Of a stretch of 64,000 bases of DNA, positions 27,801 to 35,588 are shown one piece after another. The notes beneath the pieces were generated by a model. The model did no database searches and was not told where the DNA came from. It worked only from the letters and a program-made list of their open reading frames with translations. The position numbers and the translations under genes were made by a program. Location: assembly GCA_934047225.1 (NCBI GenBank), contig OW203992.1:20387501-20451500 (forward strand), given 5' to 3'. Each line of letters starts with the position of its first letter. Position 1 is the stretch's first letter. Origin of the DNA: Ypsolopha sequella. Its lineage: Eukaryota; Arthropoda; Insecta; Lepidoptera; Ypsolophidae.

Positions 27801-30800
27801 TAGAAGGATGCTTCTGCCGTGTGCCTAAACATTTCTACATTCAAGTGTGGGATATATTGCTACGTACACCAAAGGGAATTGTTGTTCAGGTAAACAGTTT
27901 GCCAATAAAATATAATATAGTTAATACAGTCGATATTTAGATCATCTTCTTTTCACATAACGTCCGGCATGACGAACTCTGATAATTCATACTGAAGACT
28001 CGGTAAGTGCTCAGTAGCAAGATAATGATTGTTGTGAAATTCTTGAACAATTTTTTACGTTAATTTTGTTTGTAGGGAATAAAAACACAAGCCCAGCCCC
28101 GGGTTAATATTTTATTTCGCGAAATTAGCCACAAAATGTTAATGACGCGGTTTTATTTATTGGGGCACCTAGAAATTAAAACCATTAACTGGAAATAATA
28201 TAAAATATATTTATTTTCATATTTTAAAAGATGCATATCGAGCGAATGCTCGTTAGCACACGGTTCTACCAGCGTTTTCTAGCAAAATGCCAAGAATAAT
28301 AAGGTAAATAAGGAAATGTGACTGGTTTTAGTTATCCAACGGCCAGATCATTTAATAAGATTTTTCAACTCTCTTACTACCGGTTAAAAATATAACAATA
28401 TAAATCCATTATTGCGCTGGACGAGTTCGTCTCACAGCAAGCAGAGATTATAGTAGATTATGCACTAAGGGAATAAAGCAGTGTCTTACGTCACGGGCGG
28501 CATATTGAACCCTGAGCGTAACGAGTGACTCTAGAGTCCTGAGTAAAGCGAGGGGTTCAACCTGCCCAAGACAAAGACAGGGTTTATTCCAGAGGAGCAT
28601 ACTCTACTTTTCACACCTTCTGCGAGACAATAAAAAGCTCGACATTTTTTATCAACATTAATAATTCAATAAAATTCACTGACAATCACAGCACCAAACA
28701 CCGTCTTTTGTTTCACATTTTTTCTTTTTGTTGAATTCTGCTTATGGTGGCCAGTTCGATTTTCGAACAAACCTCTTTACAATCCCATATGGGCATTTGT
28801 TTTCCACGAGTTTCCACACGAATTTGACGTTCCAAATTTAAATCACTTTAATCCCTAGGGATTTTCATATAACTTTATATCCCTTGAGATATAATGCGTT
28901 ACTTTACGTTGAGGTTGCATGATATGTAATTGGACATTGTCGAGCAGGTGGTGTGAAAAAATATATTACAGGATATTTTCTATATTCACACACCCTCACC
29001 TTACTCACAAAAGCGTGCATTATTTAGAATTAAGTTCACAATTTTATTATTATTCTTATTTTTTATTGTTTAAATATGTGTATATATCCCTGATTACATT
29101 AATGTAACTGACATGCTGCAAGACGGCTGCAAAGCCAGCGTAGGTGTCAGGAATTATGTTTTTTACAAAATGTCTTACTTTGTCTGTTTTAATTTGTGTT
29201 GCTATTTTGTTTTGTATGCTTGTGTTTTTTTTTAGATCAATAAATGTATTAAATATTGTTACTCTTTCAGCAAAGGCGTAGCCGTGGGCAAAATGCAAAA
29301 TGCCTTTGTAGAAGAGCTGCTTACGATACTGATATAACTTTGAATGTATGAACCAAACCGTGTCTATCGTTTGTTTCAGGGCCAAACGATCCCAGCGCAA
29401 CCGACCCTCGTAAACATGTCTCGTTCCGAATTGTCGTTCGCTTTGCTCGTAGAAGAGGCTCTGGTCCGAGTCGAGGCGCCGGAGAGGAGACAGCTGTGTG
29501 TCGAGCTGCTGTGCGTCTGCGCCACCATACTGCGACGCAACCCGGAGCTGCAACTGCAGCACGTGCTGGATCTGGACAAGCTGTTAGATGACGCCAGGCA
29601 AACTTATGCTAAGGTAACTGTCATATGTATTGAATACGATTGCCTCTTTATTGTGTTTATTTCGAAATTTGACCTGGCTACATGATTTTAGGAGTAGTTC
29701 TAGATGGAACATAAAATAATACGTCTTTACATATGAAATTGCCGAAATTTTCTTACAGATTCATGAGTTCATAATACCTGTGATTCAATTGCTATTTAAA
29801 TTATTTGTTTTTTGTTTGAAAGTCGATTTCAAGGTTTTACATCTACGTATTAAATTTTGTTTTTATTTTCAGTTGATTATAAAAATTAAATCTTCAAAAA
29901 CAGTTTGTCCTAAATGCCATCCATTTCCATGATAAGATCCGTAATATTTTTTTACAGCAGACTTTTTTTTAAATTTAATTAATGTTAGCTTAATGTTGTC
30001 TCATTCATACACATAAGAAAGTACATAATTTGGATTTGTCATTCCTAAAAAAAATACAAAAATGTTAGTACTAAAAATTGAGTTTCCTTCAAATTCTCTA
30101 TAGAAAACGGCAATTTCATATGTAAAGATCTAATATTTTTAATCTAATTAACACTGCAGTAACTAATTATTTTTAAACCAAATAACGTGGGTGATTTATA
30201 CTTAGATCACATTCAAACTATAATTAAAAATGAAAAATATCTTTGTCGAAGTTGATAATACCATAGACGAGTATTTCGTCCATGGTAATACGCACTATTT
30301 TATTCTCATTTAATATTGTCCAGGGGGTTTTGAACGAAACCTGACTCGATTTGTTGCAAAGTTTATTGACTTATCTAATTTTAATATGTTTTACATTGTA
30401 TCTATCGTATTTAGTTTGATTTGTTCATCGGTATATTGTTGTCAAAGTTGTAATTTTTCTTTTTCTGTAATTTATTTTGATGGATGTTTTTAAATATTTG
30501 TACGCCTGGCAGCCAATTATACTATTTTATTAAGCGCGCTTGAAGTTCGCATACAGTTTTGCTGAACGTCAAACAGTTATTGTTGCCGCTATAACAACAT
30601 AAAATACTAAAAAACAGAATAAAATAAATATTTAAGGGGGCTCCCATACAACAGACATGATTTTTTTGCCGTTTTATAGATAATGGTACGGAACCCTTCG
30701 TGCGCGAGTCCGACTCGCACTTGGCCGGTTTTTCCTTACTGGACAACATAAGTACTGTCATCGCAGAAGTGATTTGAATGAACCTACTGTCACAATAAAA

Positions 30801-31774
30801 GTTCTTATAGTATACTGTCATATAACATAGGCATTTTGATGTTTGTTGTGACAGTACGCCTATAGGCAATGTATGAAAAATTAAGTGTCACGGCAGGGTA
30901 AACCAATGGGTTAATATCACGGGGATGGCGTGACACAAATTTTATACGAGCACCGCTGTCGCCACTTTTTGGAATAACGTAGTATTACCTAGTTAGTAAA
31001 CATACGCGGCGCACACATAAATTCACCCGTCTTCATACAGCCAAAATAACACCGTATTTCTATGAAGCTTAGATGTAAAATACCAAACACGTCATGGCAC
31101 TGTGCCAAGCTATTATACATATGTGTAAAAAGCTATGGCCAGCGGCCGTACTATGACACAGTTAGGTCCGTGTTGATAATGTTTATTTTGTAACAGGTTT
31201 ATTCTGTAAATATCACGTTTTGACACGATCTGGCGAGTGAGGGCCTATCTCGGTAATGTAGATCGCTGGCCCGCGGGTTATGTCTTGACGCATTGAACAA
31301 ATCGGTGCGTCGCAGTCAAGGCTTTCATGGCATTTCTATTCCTTATCAATAGTTCTGTGGTTAATACTTGTGTCGATTCGGCGCAACACGACTTAACTTA
31401 TTTGACAGAACTAAACTTAATTTGAGCTTTCTGTCTTTTTCTTTCCGTATCGAAAAGAGAAATACAGAACGCTTAAAATAAGGTTAGTCCTGTCAAATTA
31501 GTTAAGTTGTGTTTAGCCGAATCGACACTTTTTAACTTGCTACGATGGGCGAAATTCCAACGCTATTTTTTCGCTAGGTTTGTCCTTAGCCTAAGTCTGT
31601 ACCGAAATTCTGATGTTCCAGGACTCTGGTGAGCCGGAGAGCAGCTGCGGTATCTACGCGGCGCCATCGGCGGTGAGTGTGGGGTACCTGGCGCGCGCCG
31701 TTGTCAACAGCGTGCTGCAAGCCGCCTCGCCCGACCTCGTGCCCGCCGCACACGACGCCTGTCTCGTCGCCTAG
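894..31774 (+). CDS. PHKB: phosphorylase b kinase regulatory subunit beta, 5'-partial, 19 exons
   Basis: Regulatory beta subunit of the cytosolic phosphorylase kinase holoenzyme, which activates glycogen phosphorylase in response to calcium and PKA. Exons read from splice sites and frame: 894-1176, 5316-5445, 6576-6727, 12579-12751, 13275-13438, 14620-14709, 16620-16649, 17239-17393, 19786-19905, 20824-20934, 21648-21775, 21884-22059, 22752-23014, 23886-24044, 24710-24835, 25785-26008, 27775-27889, 29380-29613, 31622-31774. All junctions keep frame and give about 994 residues. Family landmarks include [47 protein letters not shown] and HITTFLV-like ITTVLV blocks in the order seen in animal beta subunits. 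The glucoamylase-like N-terminal region begins off-window. Beta is favoured over alpha by these blocks and by the C-terminal CLVA. Introns are full of mobile elements. Confidence 0.93.
1262..4365 (-). mobile_element. DNA element with ~250-bp terminal inverted repeats
   Basis: About 250 bp at 1262-1515 reappears inverted at about 4110-4365 with clear but imperfect identity (shared blocks include tttcgttggactgaaa, atgcatgttgtcg, gatggcgcctcttg, actatttatccgattta). The interior carries broken coding sequence on the minus strand. The element sits in the PHKB intron following exon 894-1176. A short stretch near 3343-3373 resembles the terminal repeat of the Penelope-like element at 49285-50771. 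Superfamily is not assigned. Confidence 0.75.
1815..3729 (-). pseudogene. frameshifted PIN/FEN-like protein of the long-TIR element
   Basis: Three or four minus-strand blocks (3729-3448, 3129 to about 2833, about 2830-2460, 2450-1815) read as one protein once frameshifts near 2830 and 2460 are allowed. Visible motifs are ARDRW near the start, [23 protein letters not shown] and AITGCDST. These match a widespread family of repetitive animal proteins with a PIN/FEN-nuclease-like core, recognised from memory and without a precise name. The frame breaks make it non-coding as sequenced, though the conservation between breaks suggests recent decay. Confidence 0.6.
4439..5260. mobile_element. non-autonomous element with ~180-bp TIRs
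   Basis: The left end (cataatagtattttgtgcaa...) is inverted at the right end (...ttgcacaaaatactattatg). Each arm also contains the paired block with tgttcagttgcacacaatac. The ~820-bp element lies 55 bp before the PHKB exon at 5316. A second, half-length copy in reverse orientation occupies about 23100-23530. Confidence 0.75.
5517..5676. mobile_element. palindromic MITE, family 1, copy A
   Basis: Ends gtgtcgatttggcgcaacac and its inverse, with a central hairpin tttctttttgtatcgaaaag. Two more copies occur at 31370-31528 and 63023-63180, sharing cgacttaacttatttgacag near one end. It is entirely non-coding and lies in a PHKB intron. Confidence 0.8.
6832..7099. mobile_element. palindromic MITE with ~110-bp arms
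   Basis: The left arm from tatataaggtctttcaattt to gcgcgaactttttctt is mirrored by the right arm ending in ttgaaagaccttatata. The loop is about 45 nt. Arms differ by a few substitutions and length changes in A/T runs. It begins ~105 bp after the donor of the PHKB exon 6576-6727. Confidence 0.75.
7380..9028. other. intronic sequence with SINE/LINE scraps
   Basis: No coding exon is seen. Scraps include the lepidopteran-type ctctgggagacaggcgtgagt block near 7400 (related to 13510, 24910 and 27440), a gacagacggacaacaaattgatcc block near 7810, and a short inverted repeat around aagtggccagtat near 8770-8850. Confidence 0.45.
9331..9615 (-). pseudogene. hAT transposase C-terminal dimerisation fragment
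   Basis: The 94-residue reading frame contains the signature of the hAT C-terminal dimerisation domain: a [11 protein letters not shown] core, [18 protein letters not shown] and CIESEL. This is where the family normally has ERSFS...K..LRS.M...RL..L....E. The rest of the transposase, including the catalytic core, is absent, so this is a truncated remnant of the outer element's own gene. A small inverted repeat (9313-9343 / 9409-9437) overlaps its 3' end. Confidence 0.85.
10130..11457. repeat. giant inverted repeat, 611-bp arms, 106-bp spacer
   Basis: Left arm 10130-10740 and right arm 10847-11457 are reverse complements with scattered substitutions; the spacer is 10741-10846. Within each arm a ~100-bp motif recurs two or three times (aaaacttta...gtatctcc...acggct...tagacccatg). 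Reading frames found in it are mirror images of each other and look non-genic. Confidence 0.88.
11520..11720. repeat. CpG-rich cluster of short palindromes
   Basis: Repeated self-complementary units such as gctcgcgcttcgcgctcgc and ggctcgcctttcgggctcgc occur in tandem inside the inner hAT. Composition is far more CpG-rich than the surroundings. Function unknown. Confidence 0.6.
12777..12900. mobile_element. short MITE with cccggcagtaaataatgc ends
   Basis: Ends cccggcagtaaataatgc and gcattatttactaccggg are near-perfect inverted repeats 124 bp apart. It begins 26 bp after the donor site of the PHKB exon 12579-12751. Confidence 0.65.
13173..13192. repeat. poly-C run (about 20 nt)
   Basis: Homopolymer of C in the intron just upstream of exon 13275-13438. 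Length may be unreliable in the assembly. Confidence 0.9.
13674..13818. mobile_element. short palindromic MITE
   Basis: tcatcaaaaacatagata near 13676 is inverted as tatctatgttttgtcatca near 13799. It is an intronic insertion in PHKB. Confidence 0.5.
14425..14584. repeat. long hairpin (65-bp arms, one mismatch) with tRNA T-arm loop
   Basis: Left arm 14425-14489 and right arm 14520-14584 are reverse complements except for one base. The 30-nt loop contains ccgggttcgaatcccgg, an exact tRNA T-arm including the Pol III B box GGTTCGAATCC. The arms run ttaa to ttaa. It lies 36 bp upstream of the PHKB exon at 14620. Confidence 0.85.
15397..15777. mobile_element. MITE with ~75-bp GC-rich TIRs
   Basis: Left end gaccgtaatcgatgtgcccc with cggcgaggcggggggag is mirrored at the right by ctccccccgcctcgccg and tgccccgcc in reverse. 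The interior is AT-rich and non-coding. Confidence 0.7.
16620..16649 (+). CDS. PHKB: 30-nt in-frame micro-exon of PHKB
   Basis: A 30-nt exon with acceptor taatttcag and donor gtaacc. Flanking exons end in phase 1 and begin in phase 2, so inclusion adds ten acidic, polar residues (roughly [10 protein letters not shown]) while skipping leaves the frame intact and directly joins LPAN to TGGLFLW. Human PHKB has only a few residues at this place. It could be a cassette exon or a false positive; the good splice signals and exact phase fit are the support. Confidence 0.62.
16841..16970. mobile_element. palindromic MITE, family 2, copy A
   Basis: ataatcgcgcgcga... to ...tcgcgcgcgattaaac with internal gaggagcgtgacac / gtcacgctcctc. 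A related fragment lies at 54471-54575 in a POMT1 intron. Confidence 0.75.
17480..17686. mobile_element. MITE with ~55-bp TIRs
   Basis: aaggcttcggcacacggaaa and the following gctggacagcagcggggcag are inverted at ccccgctgctgtccagct and gtgtgccgaagcctta. It starts about 90 bp after the donor of PHKB exon 17239-17393. Confidence 0.75.
18041..18388. mobile_element. MITE with nested inverted repeats
   Basis: Outer ends ttacgagtgggaactag and ctagttcccactcataa, middle attgcaaaac / gttttgcaat, inner gatcgggataaccgacc / ggtcggctatcccgatc. Three concentric inverted repeats make one long fold-back. Confidence 0.7.
20465..20750 (+). mobile_element. tRNA-derived SINE with duplicated tail
   Basis: The head has a Pol III A-box-like tagctcaggggtaaaacgc and a B box GGTTCGATCCC, ending ggtcgggcat. 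The body has tgaaggaaaacatcgtaagg-type sequence typical of lepidopteran SINEs. The ~105-bp body occurs twice in tandem (about 20538-20643 and 20645-20745). It ends 74 bp before PHKB exon 20824. Confidence 0.75.
21412..21633 (+). pseudogene. LINE ORF2 C-terminal fragment
   Basis: A 73-residue frame reads [20 protein letters not shown] then [11 protein letters not shown], the usual C-terminal tail of non-LTR reverse transcriptases (GH..R...EGK..GKR..GRPR). No RT core accompanies it. It abuts the PHKB exon at 21648. Confidence 0.65.
22307..22472. mobile_element. palindromic MITE, family 3, copy A
   Basis: gccgattttgaaggctttaa / aaagccttcgaaatcggc ends, with ttttgacataactaaaac inside. A sister copy lies at 24108-24250. 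Confidence 0.7.
23100..23530. mobile_element. partial reverse copy of the 4439-5260 element
   Basis: Sequence here is the reverse complement of the left half of the 4439-5260 element. It shares the terminal repeat (tggtcgtagatgaagtattgtgtgcaactg) and the inner block around the gtgcgtcgt / gcgtggcttaagaaataagg motifs. It lies in the PHKB intron between 23014 and 23886. Confidence 0.7.
24108..24250. mobile_element. palindromic MITE, family 3, copy B
   Basis: Shares ttttagttttagtgctgtca and gcaataaacaaaattttgtt with the copy at 22307-22472. Intronic in PHKB. Confidence 0.65.
25150..25620 (-). mobile_element. LINE 3' end (minus orientation), with ORF2 C-terminal remnant
   Basis: The minus frame at 25518-25255 reads [20 protein letters not shown] then [13 protein letters not shown], the C-terminal tail of a Jockey/CR1-type ORF2. 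A short aaatcaaatcaaatg tract at the 3' side matches the simple-repeat ends of such elements. A relative lies at 46480-46780. Confidence 0.65.
26250..26650. repeat. dispersed ~400-bp repeat, copy A
   Basis: From gtgctcgtaaaggcccactt to ccttgtagcataaactacta. The same sequence, about 90% identical by eye and in the same orientation, occurs at 50905-51290. It includes a short fold-back gtttaaaacactcgctacgc / tcgtgttttaaa. No coding content. Confidence 0.8.
27090..27195 (+). mobile_element. LINE 3' tail with GATG microsatellite
   Basis: Encodes DRRVWQ...VQQWT-like residues followed by ggctgatggatggatggatg. Same tail as at 36156-36478 and 38370-38470. Confidence 0.6.
28500..31369. other. PHKB introns around exon 29380-29613: no other gene seen
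   Basis: Apart from the exon at 29380-29613 the sequence is AT-rich intron. A repeat scrap with cgcgagtccgactcgcac and cttggccggttttt at about 30685-30735 recurs at 53845-53892. Several short frames on both strands have no recognisable family. Confidence 0.5.
31370..31528. mobile_element. palindromic MITE, family 1, copy B
   Basis: Same as 5517-5676, with gtgtcgattcggcgcaacac ends. It lies 93 bp upstream of the last PHKB exon. Confidence 0.8.
31622..31774 (+). CDS. PHKB: last PHKB exon with C-terminal CaaX box
   Basis: The terminal exon encodes 50 residues then TAG at 31772-31774. The protein ends DACLVA, so the last four residues CLVA form a CaaX farnesylation motif. Vertebrate alpha and beta subunits are known to be farnesylated at C-terminal CaaX motifs. 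A short cysteine-containing stretch and the AVVNSVLQ helix precede it, matching the family C-terminus. A possible polyadenylation signal AATAAA lies at 32037-32042. Confidence 0.88.
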   Translation, partial: DSGEPESSCGIYAAPSAVSVGYLARAVVNSVLQAASPDLVPAAHDACLVA

Positions 31775-32096
31775 ACCCACACCCATTGCCACACGTTGCC
31801 ACACGAGAGTATGACATGTTTTAAGGTTCCGCCAAAATACTTAAACCCGTATAGGGAAGTAAGTAAGTAAATCGTTTATTTGTGAGAATTTTTACAATGG
31901 TTGTTACATGTAATTACTGTCCCAACAAATTGAACCATGTCATGGCGTACAAATATTTGGTTGTATATTTAAATCATGCATAAAAAAAAAACAAATTGAG
32001 AATAACTATAAATTAAGAAAAAATACTTGTCAATTAAATAAAAACAAATGTCACTATGTAATTATGATGAAGATTTGATGTCTGTTTCTTTCTATA

Positions 32097-33199
32097 CTAC
32101 GATCAAGTCGGATTGAGTGGACAGGTAAACAAAGAAAAGATTTTTTCACACTTGACACCTTTTGACAGTTATCGTGATGTACCTACGGTGATGAACGAGT
32201 TATTCTTTTTTCATTCATTCATTCGGCCTATTTGTTCTTTTCTGTTAATTTAATATTTAATAAATAGAAAAACAGTATATTTTAGATTCTTGATGAGCAG
32301 TTTTAAGGTTATGTAAACTTGTCTTTTTGTGGTGTGTTGAATTACCGAAAAATTGTAATGTTAAGTGTCGTTACACTATAAAGTAACCACGCATAGTATG
32401 ATTTTGATTTCTCAGGATTGCCTGCGTTTACGCTTGTGACATTAAGAAACAGCCTAAGTATTAATAAAATTCCCTAATAATATACTATAAATAAATGTCA
32501 GCTGGTAATAACTATTAATGGGAAATAAGTAGTAGTATTATAAACAATATTTGCTTGTCCAGCATTTTGTCAATAATATTTCATACTAAGGCTGTTTCTT
32601 AATGTCACAAGCGTAAACGTAGGCAAGCAAAGCCTTATCATCAAAATATATGTAATAAAAATCTGTAATAGCTAAGAGTATGAAATATTATTAACAAAAT
32701 GCTGGACAAGCAAATATTGTTTATTCTACTTATTTCCCATTACTAGTTTTTACCAGCTTTCGAACTCAGCACCCAGTTTTCAAAACCTAAGGCTAATCTG
32801 AAAAAACGAATCAAGCGAACATTGAAAAACTTAATCACGTTACCTCCAGCAGCTGTCCTAAATGCCGGCTCCGGCAGCTGTCCCAATTCATTCATTCATT
32901 TGTTCATGACATTTTTTGCTAATCTGTGTAAAAGTGGACCATCACTAATTTCATTATGGTCACACAGATACAAATGTGCAGCCGCCAACAGGAAAAATGG
33001 ATTATCGTTTTGTTGAATAGTTTTTTTACCAAAAATCGAGGTAATATGTATTTATTGTGAACAAAAGTGTATTCTACATGAAGATCAAAGTGTCTAGAAT
33101 CGATGTATGTAAAGTTTTTAATAAGAGGTGTGTACAATATCGGTAATTTTCATCCTAAACGGTTTGTTTACCTCAATGTTCAATCCGACTTGATCGTAG
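32097..33199. mobile_element. 1.1-kb TIR element in the PHKB-DNAJB11 intergenic region
   Basis: Ends ctacgatcaagtcggattga and tcaatccgacttgatcgtag-like inverse, extending through gtaaacaaa/tttgtttac. Inside is a second pair of ~85-bp inverted arms around agcaaatattgtttat (about 32500-32590 and 32670-32760) and cacaagcgtaaac / gtttacgcttgtg. No transposase is seen. Confidence 0.7.
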
Positions 33200-34750
33200 A
33201 ATTTCAGTCATTGTGCAATACAGTTCACAGATTAAATACATTTATCAACCAGAATTACTGACAGAGCCTCACGGTAGCACGCTTGATCTGTAATGTTTTA
33301 GGTCGGAGAATATTATCAGGATACCACCGATTTGGGAGGTATTGGTAGTTCTCACAATCACAATGCTGACACGATGTCCTTTGTCGTATTCCAGCCAAAA
33401 TCTGTGACGTTATTCCATTAAGGCGATTTGTAAAAATTTAACTGTTACTCCATATGTGAAAAAACCCTCAGTGCGAGAGGACGGTTTCGTGGAAACGTAG
33501 GAAAAAGTCGGTGTTTTATTAATATAAAATTTACTAAAGTTGCTATCAAAATTTCGTTTAAGCAGGTCTTATATACCGTTAAACCCCATCTAATAAAATA
33601 TAATTGCAGTCCATATGTCATTCTAAAATGTCAAACCAGGAGAATTGGTGTCGAAAAAGACCTCATTTCAATAAATATTTCTATCGAGCCGAATTTCTCC
33701 AATCGCGTTTCTGTTTAACAGATCCCTAAAAAAAGATTCCAATAATATACTGTTTTATTAAAATAATACATTATTTACTGAAGTAGATATGTAAGATCTA
33801 AAAGTGACGATTTCTTTCCGTAGTTTAATATTTAAAGTGAAACTCAGTAAAAAAGCGACGATTTAGTGCCCTACGGTTAAGTTAGTTATTTACCAGACCA
33901 CCCAGTCAGATGATAAGTCTGTTATGGATAGGTACTAGTTTTGTACGATTTTTTATTAGCGATATCGCGGTCGGGTTTCACTCTTTCGCCTGTACTTCGG
34001 TTTATCGCTTCTAAACATTTGTTGGTATAGCGTTGTACTCTTAGAAAGAAGAGAAAACTTTGCCTTTGAGGTTGTAGGTAAATGTGTGTGTGTTTACTGT
34101 TATTTATAAATACTGCCTCATAGTAGGATATTAAATTGATTATAGCAAAGCTAAAATGCAACAAGTTAAGGTTAAAATAATATCTATGGTGGATGGCTTG
34201 TTGAAGGCCACATATATTTTCTATGGCCACTAACGAATCCATTTTTATATGAACGAGGATTATAAGTATGTTTAATTAGAACGTAACGGGACACCTTGGT
34301 GACGTTATCATATGATGTGACATGTTTTGTATACGTGCACGTGCGTGTCCGCTATCGATACAAATTGATTTCATCCAATTGCATTAGTACCAGAGGTACT
34401 TTCATAGATATTTATGGTTTCATTCTCACCATATATTCTGAGGTTTCATTGGTGACGTCTTTTTTGGACAAAAACACATGCTCAAAAAATAACACATAAG
34501 AGTTTTATTCCAAATTTGTTTGTTGGGAAATTAAATATAAGGTACATTACAGTGTGTATTTTATGTAGTTTATTCCAAATGTAAAAAAATATTTTTAAGG
34601 TCTTTAAAGGCTGTACTAGTTAGTTTAAGAGATTTATCAATTTAAAGTGTAATTTAGATAATTTATAGTTTGTGAATTAATTATTTGTTGTGCCATCAGC
34701 AAGGGAAGTCTGTGATAAGGCGTTCATTAGAAATGAATGGAATGTAATTA

Positions 34751-34882
34751 ACTGACCATCAAAAGTTACAAAAATCAGCATCAAAATTACTAAGTTGGCA
34801 TCAAAAATAATATGTTCAAACCTAACCTAGTTGATGCCAAATTAGTAATTTAGGTGCTCATTTTGTATTTTTTAGATGGTCA
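34751..34882. mobile_element. short palindromic MITE
   Basis: gaccatcaaaagttacaaaa is loosely mirrored by ttttgtattttttagatggtc, with an inner ttggcatcaa / ttgatgccaa pair. Intergenic. Confidence 0.5.
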
Positions 34883-35532
34883 ACCTATTATTATTAATCA
34901 TATACTTTTATATATAGACTATTCCATGTACGGACGCCAGCATGACATGCATATTGGCAGTTCCTATTGCGGCGCCATAGGCGTAAAATCGTTCACAAAT
35001 AAGGAGCTTGAACTGCAAGCGAACTGTACCAAATCATATTGTTATTTTTTATTATGAAATAAATATAAAAACTCGTTTTATAAACTTTTACATTACTCTG
35101 TTAGAATATAAAAAAATTAATCTGTCAGTATAAGTACCTATTAGTTCAAGAGTTGAAAGGATACAAAGTTTGCTTCAGCATTCAGTTCTCTATTGTGTCG
35201 ATACGCGAACGGTCTAGTAGAAAACAGACACCTGTCCTGATATAAAATGATTAATAAATTTAATATTATTTAAAACGTTAGCTCTGCATTTTACTGGCTT
35301 CCTTAAACCCAATGTTTGGTTCTTTTTAGTTTTAATAAATAATAATAATAATGTTTGTTTTTAAACGAACTAATTCCAGTAAATAAAAGATCCTTGTTAG
35401 GTATTAATTATGTAATTTTATAAAAACACCACATTCTCCAGTCAAACGGAACTCAAACCACAGGACCACCGAACGAATCGTTCATATTCATTCAAATTCA
35501 CTACTTAAATAAATAATTGGCGTATTGCACTA

Positions 35533-35588
35533 CTAGAGTCCATTATAAACTTTGTTATTAGGCTCTTGTTTAAGTAATTTCCGCAGAG
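35533..35588 (-). CDS. DNAJB11: 56-nt terminal exon of DNAJB11
   Basis: The acceptor tttgtttcag precedes a short exon that completes the split Ala codon and encodes [17 protein letters not shown] then TAG. The KQ...KVYNGL ending is the conserved ERdj3 C-terminus. The exon is too short to be caught by ORF scanning and lies about 925 bp from the previous exon. Confidence 0.93.

Noticed and set aside
33922..34242. A 106-codon minus-strand frame in the PHKB-DNAJB11 intergenic region
   Set aside because: Compositionally like random AT-rich sequence and no recognisable family.
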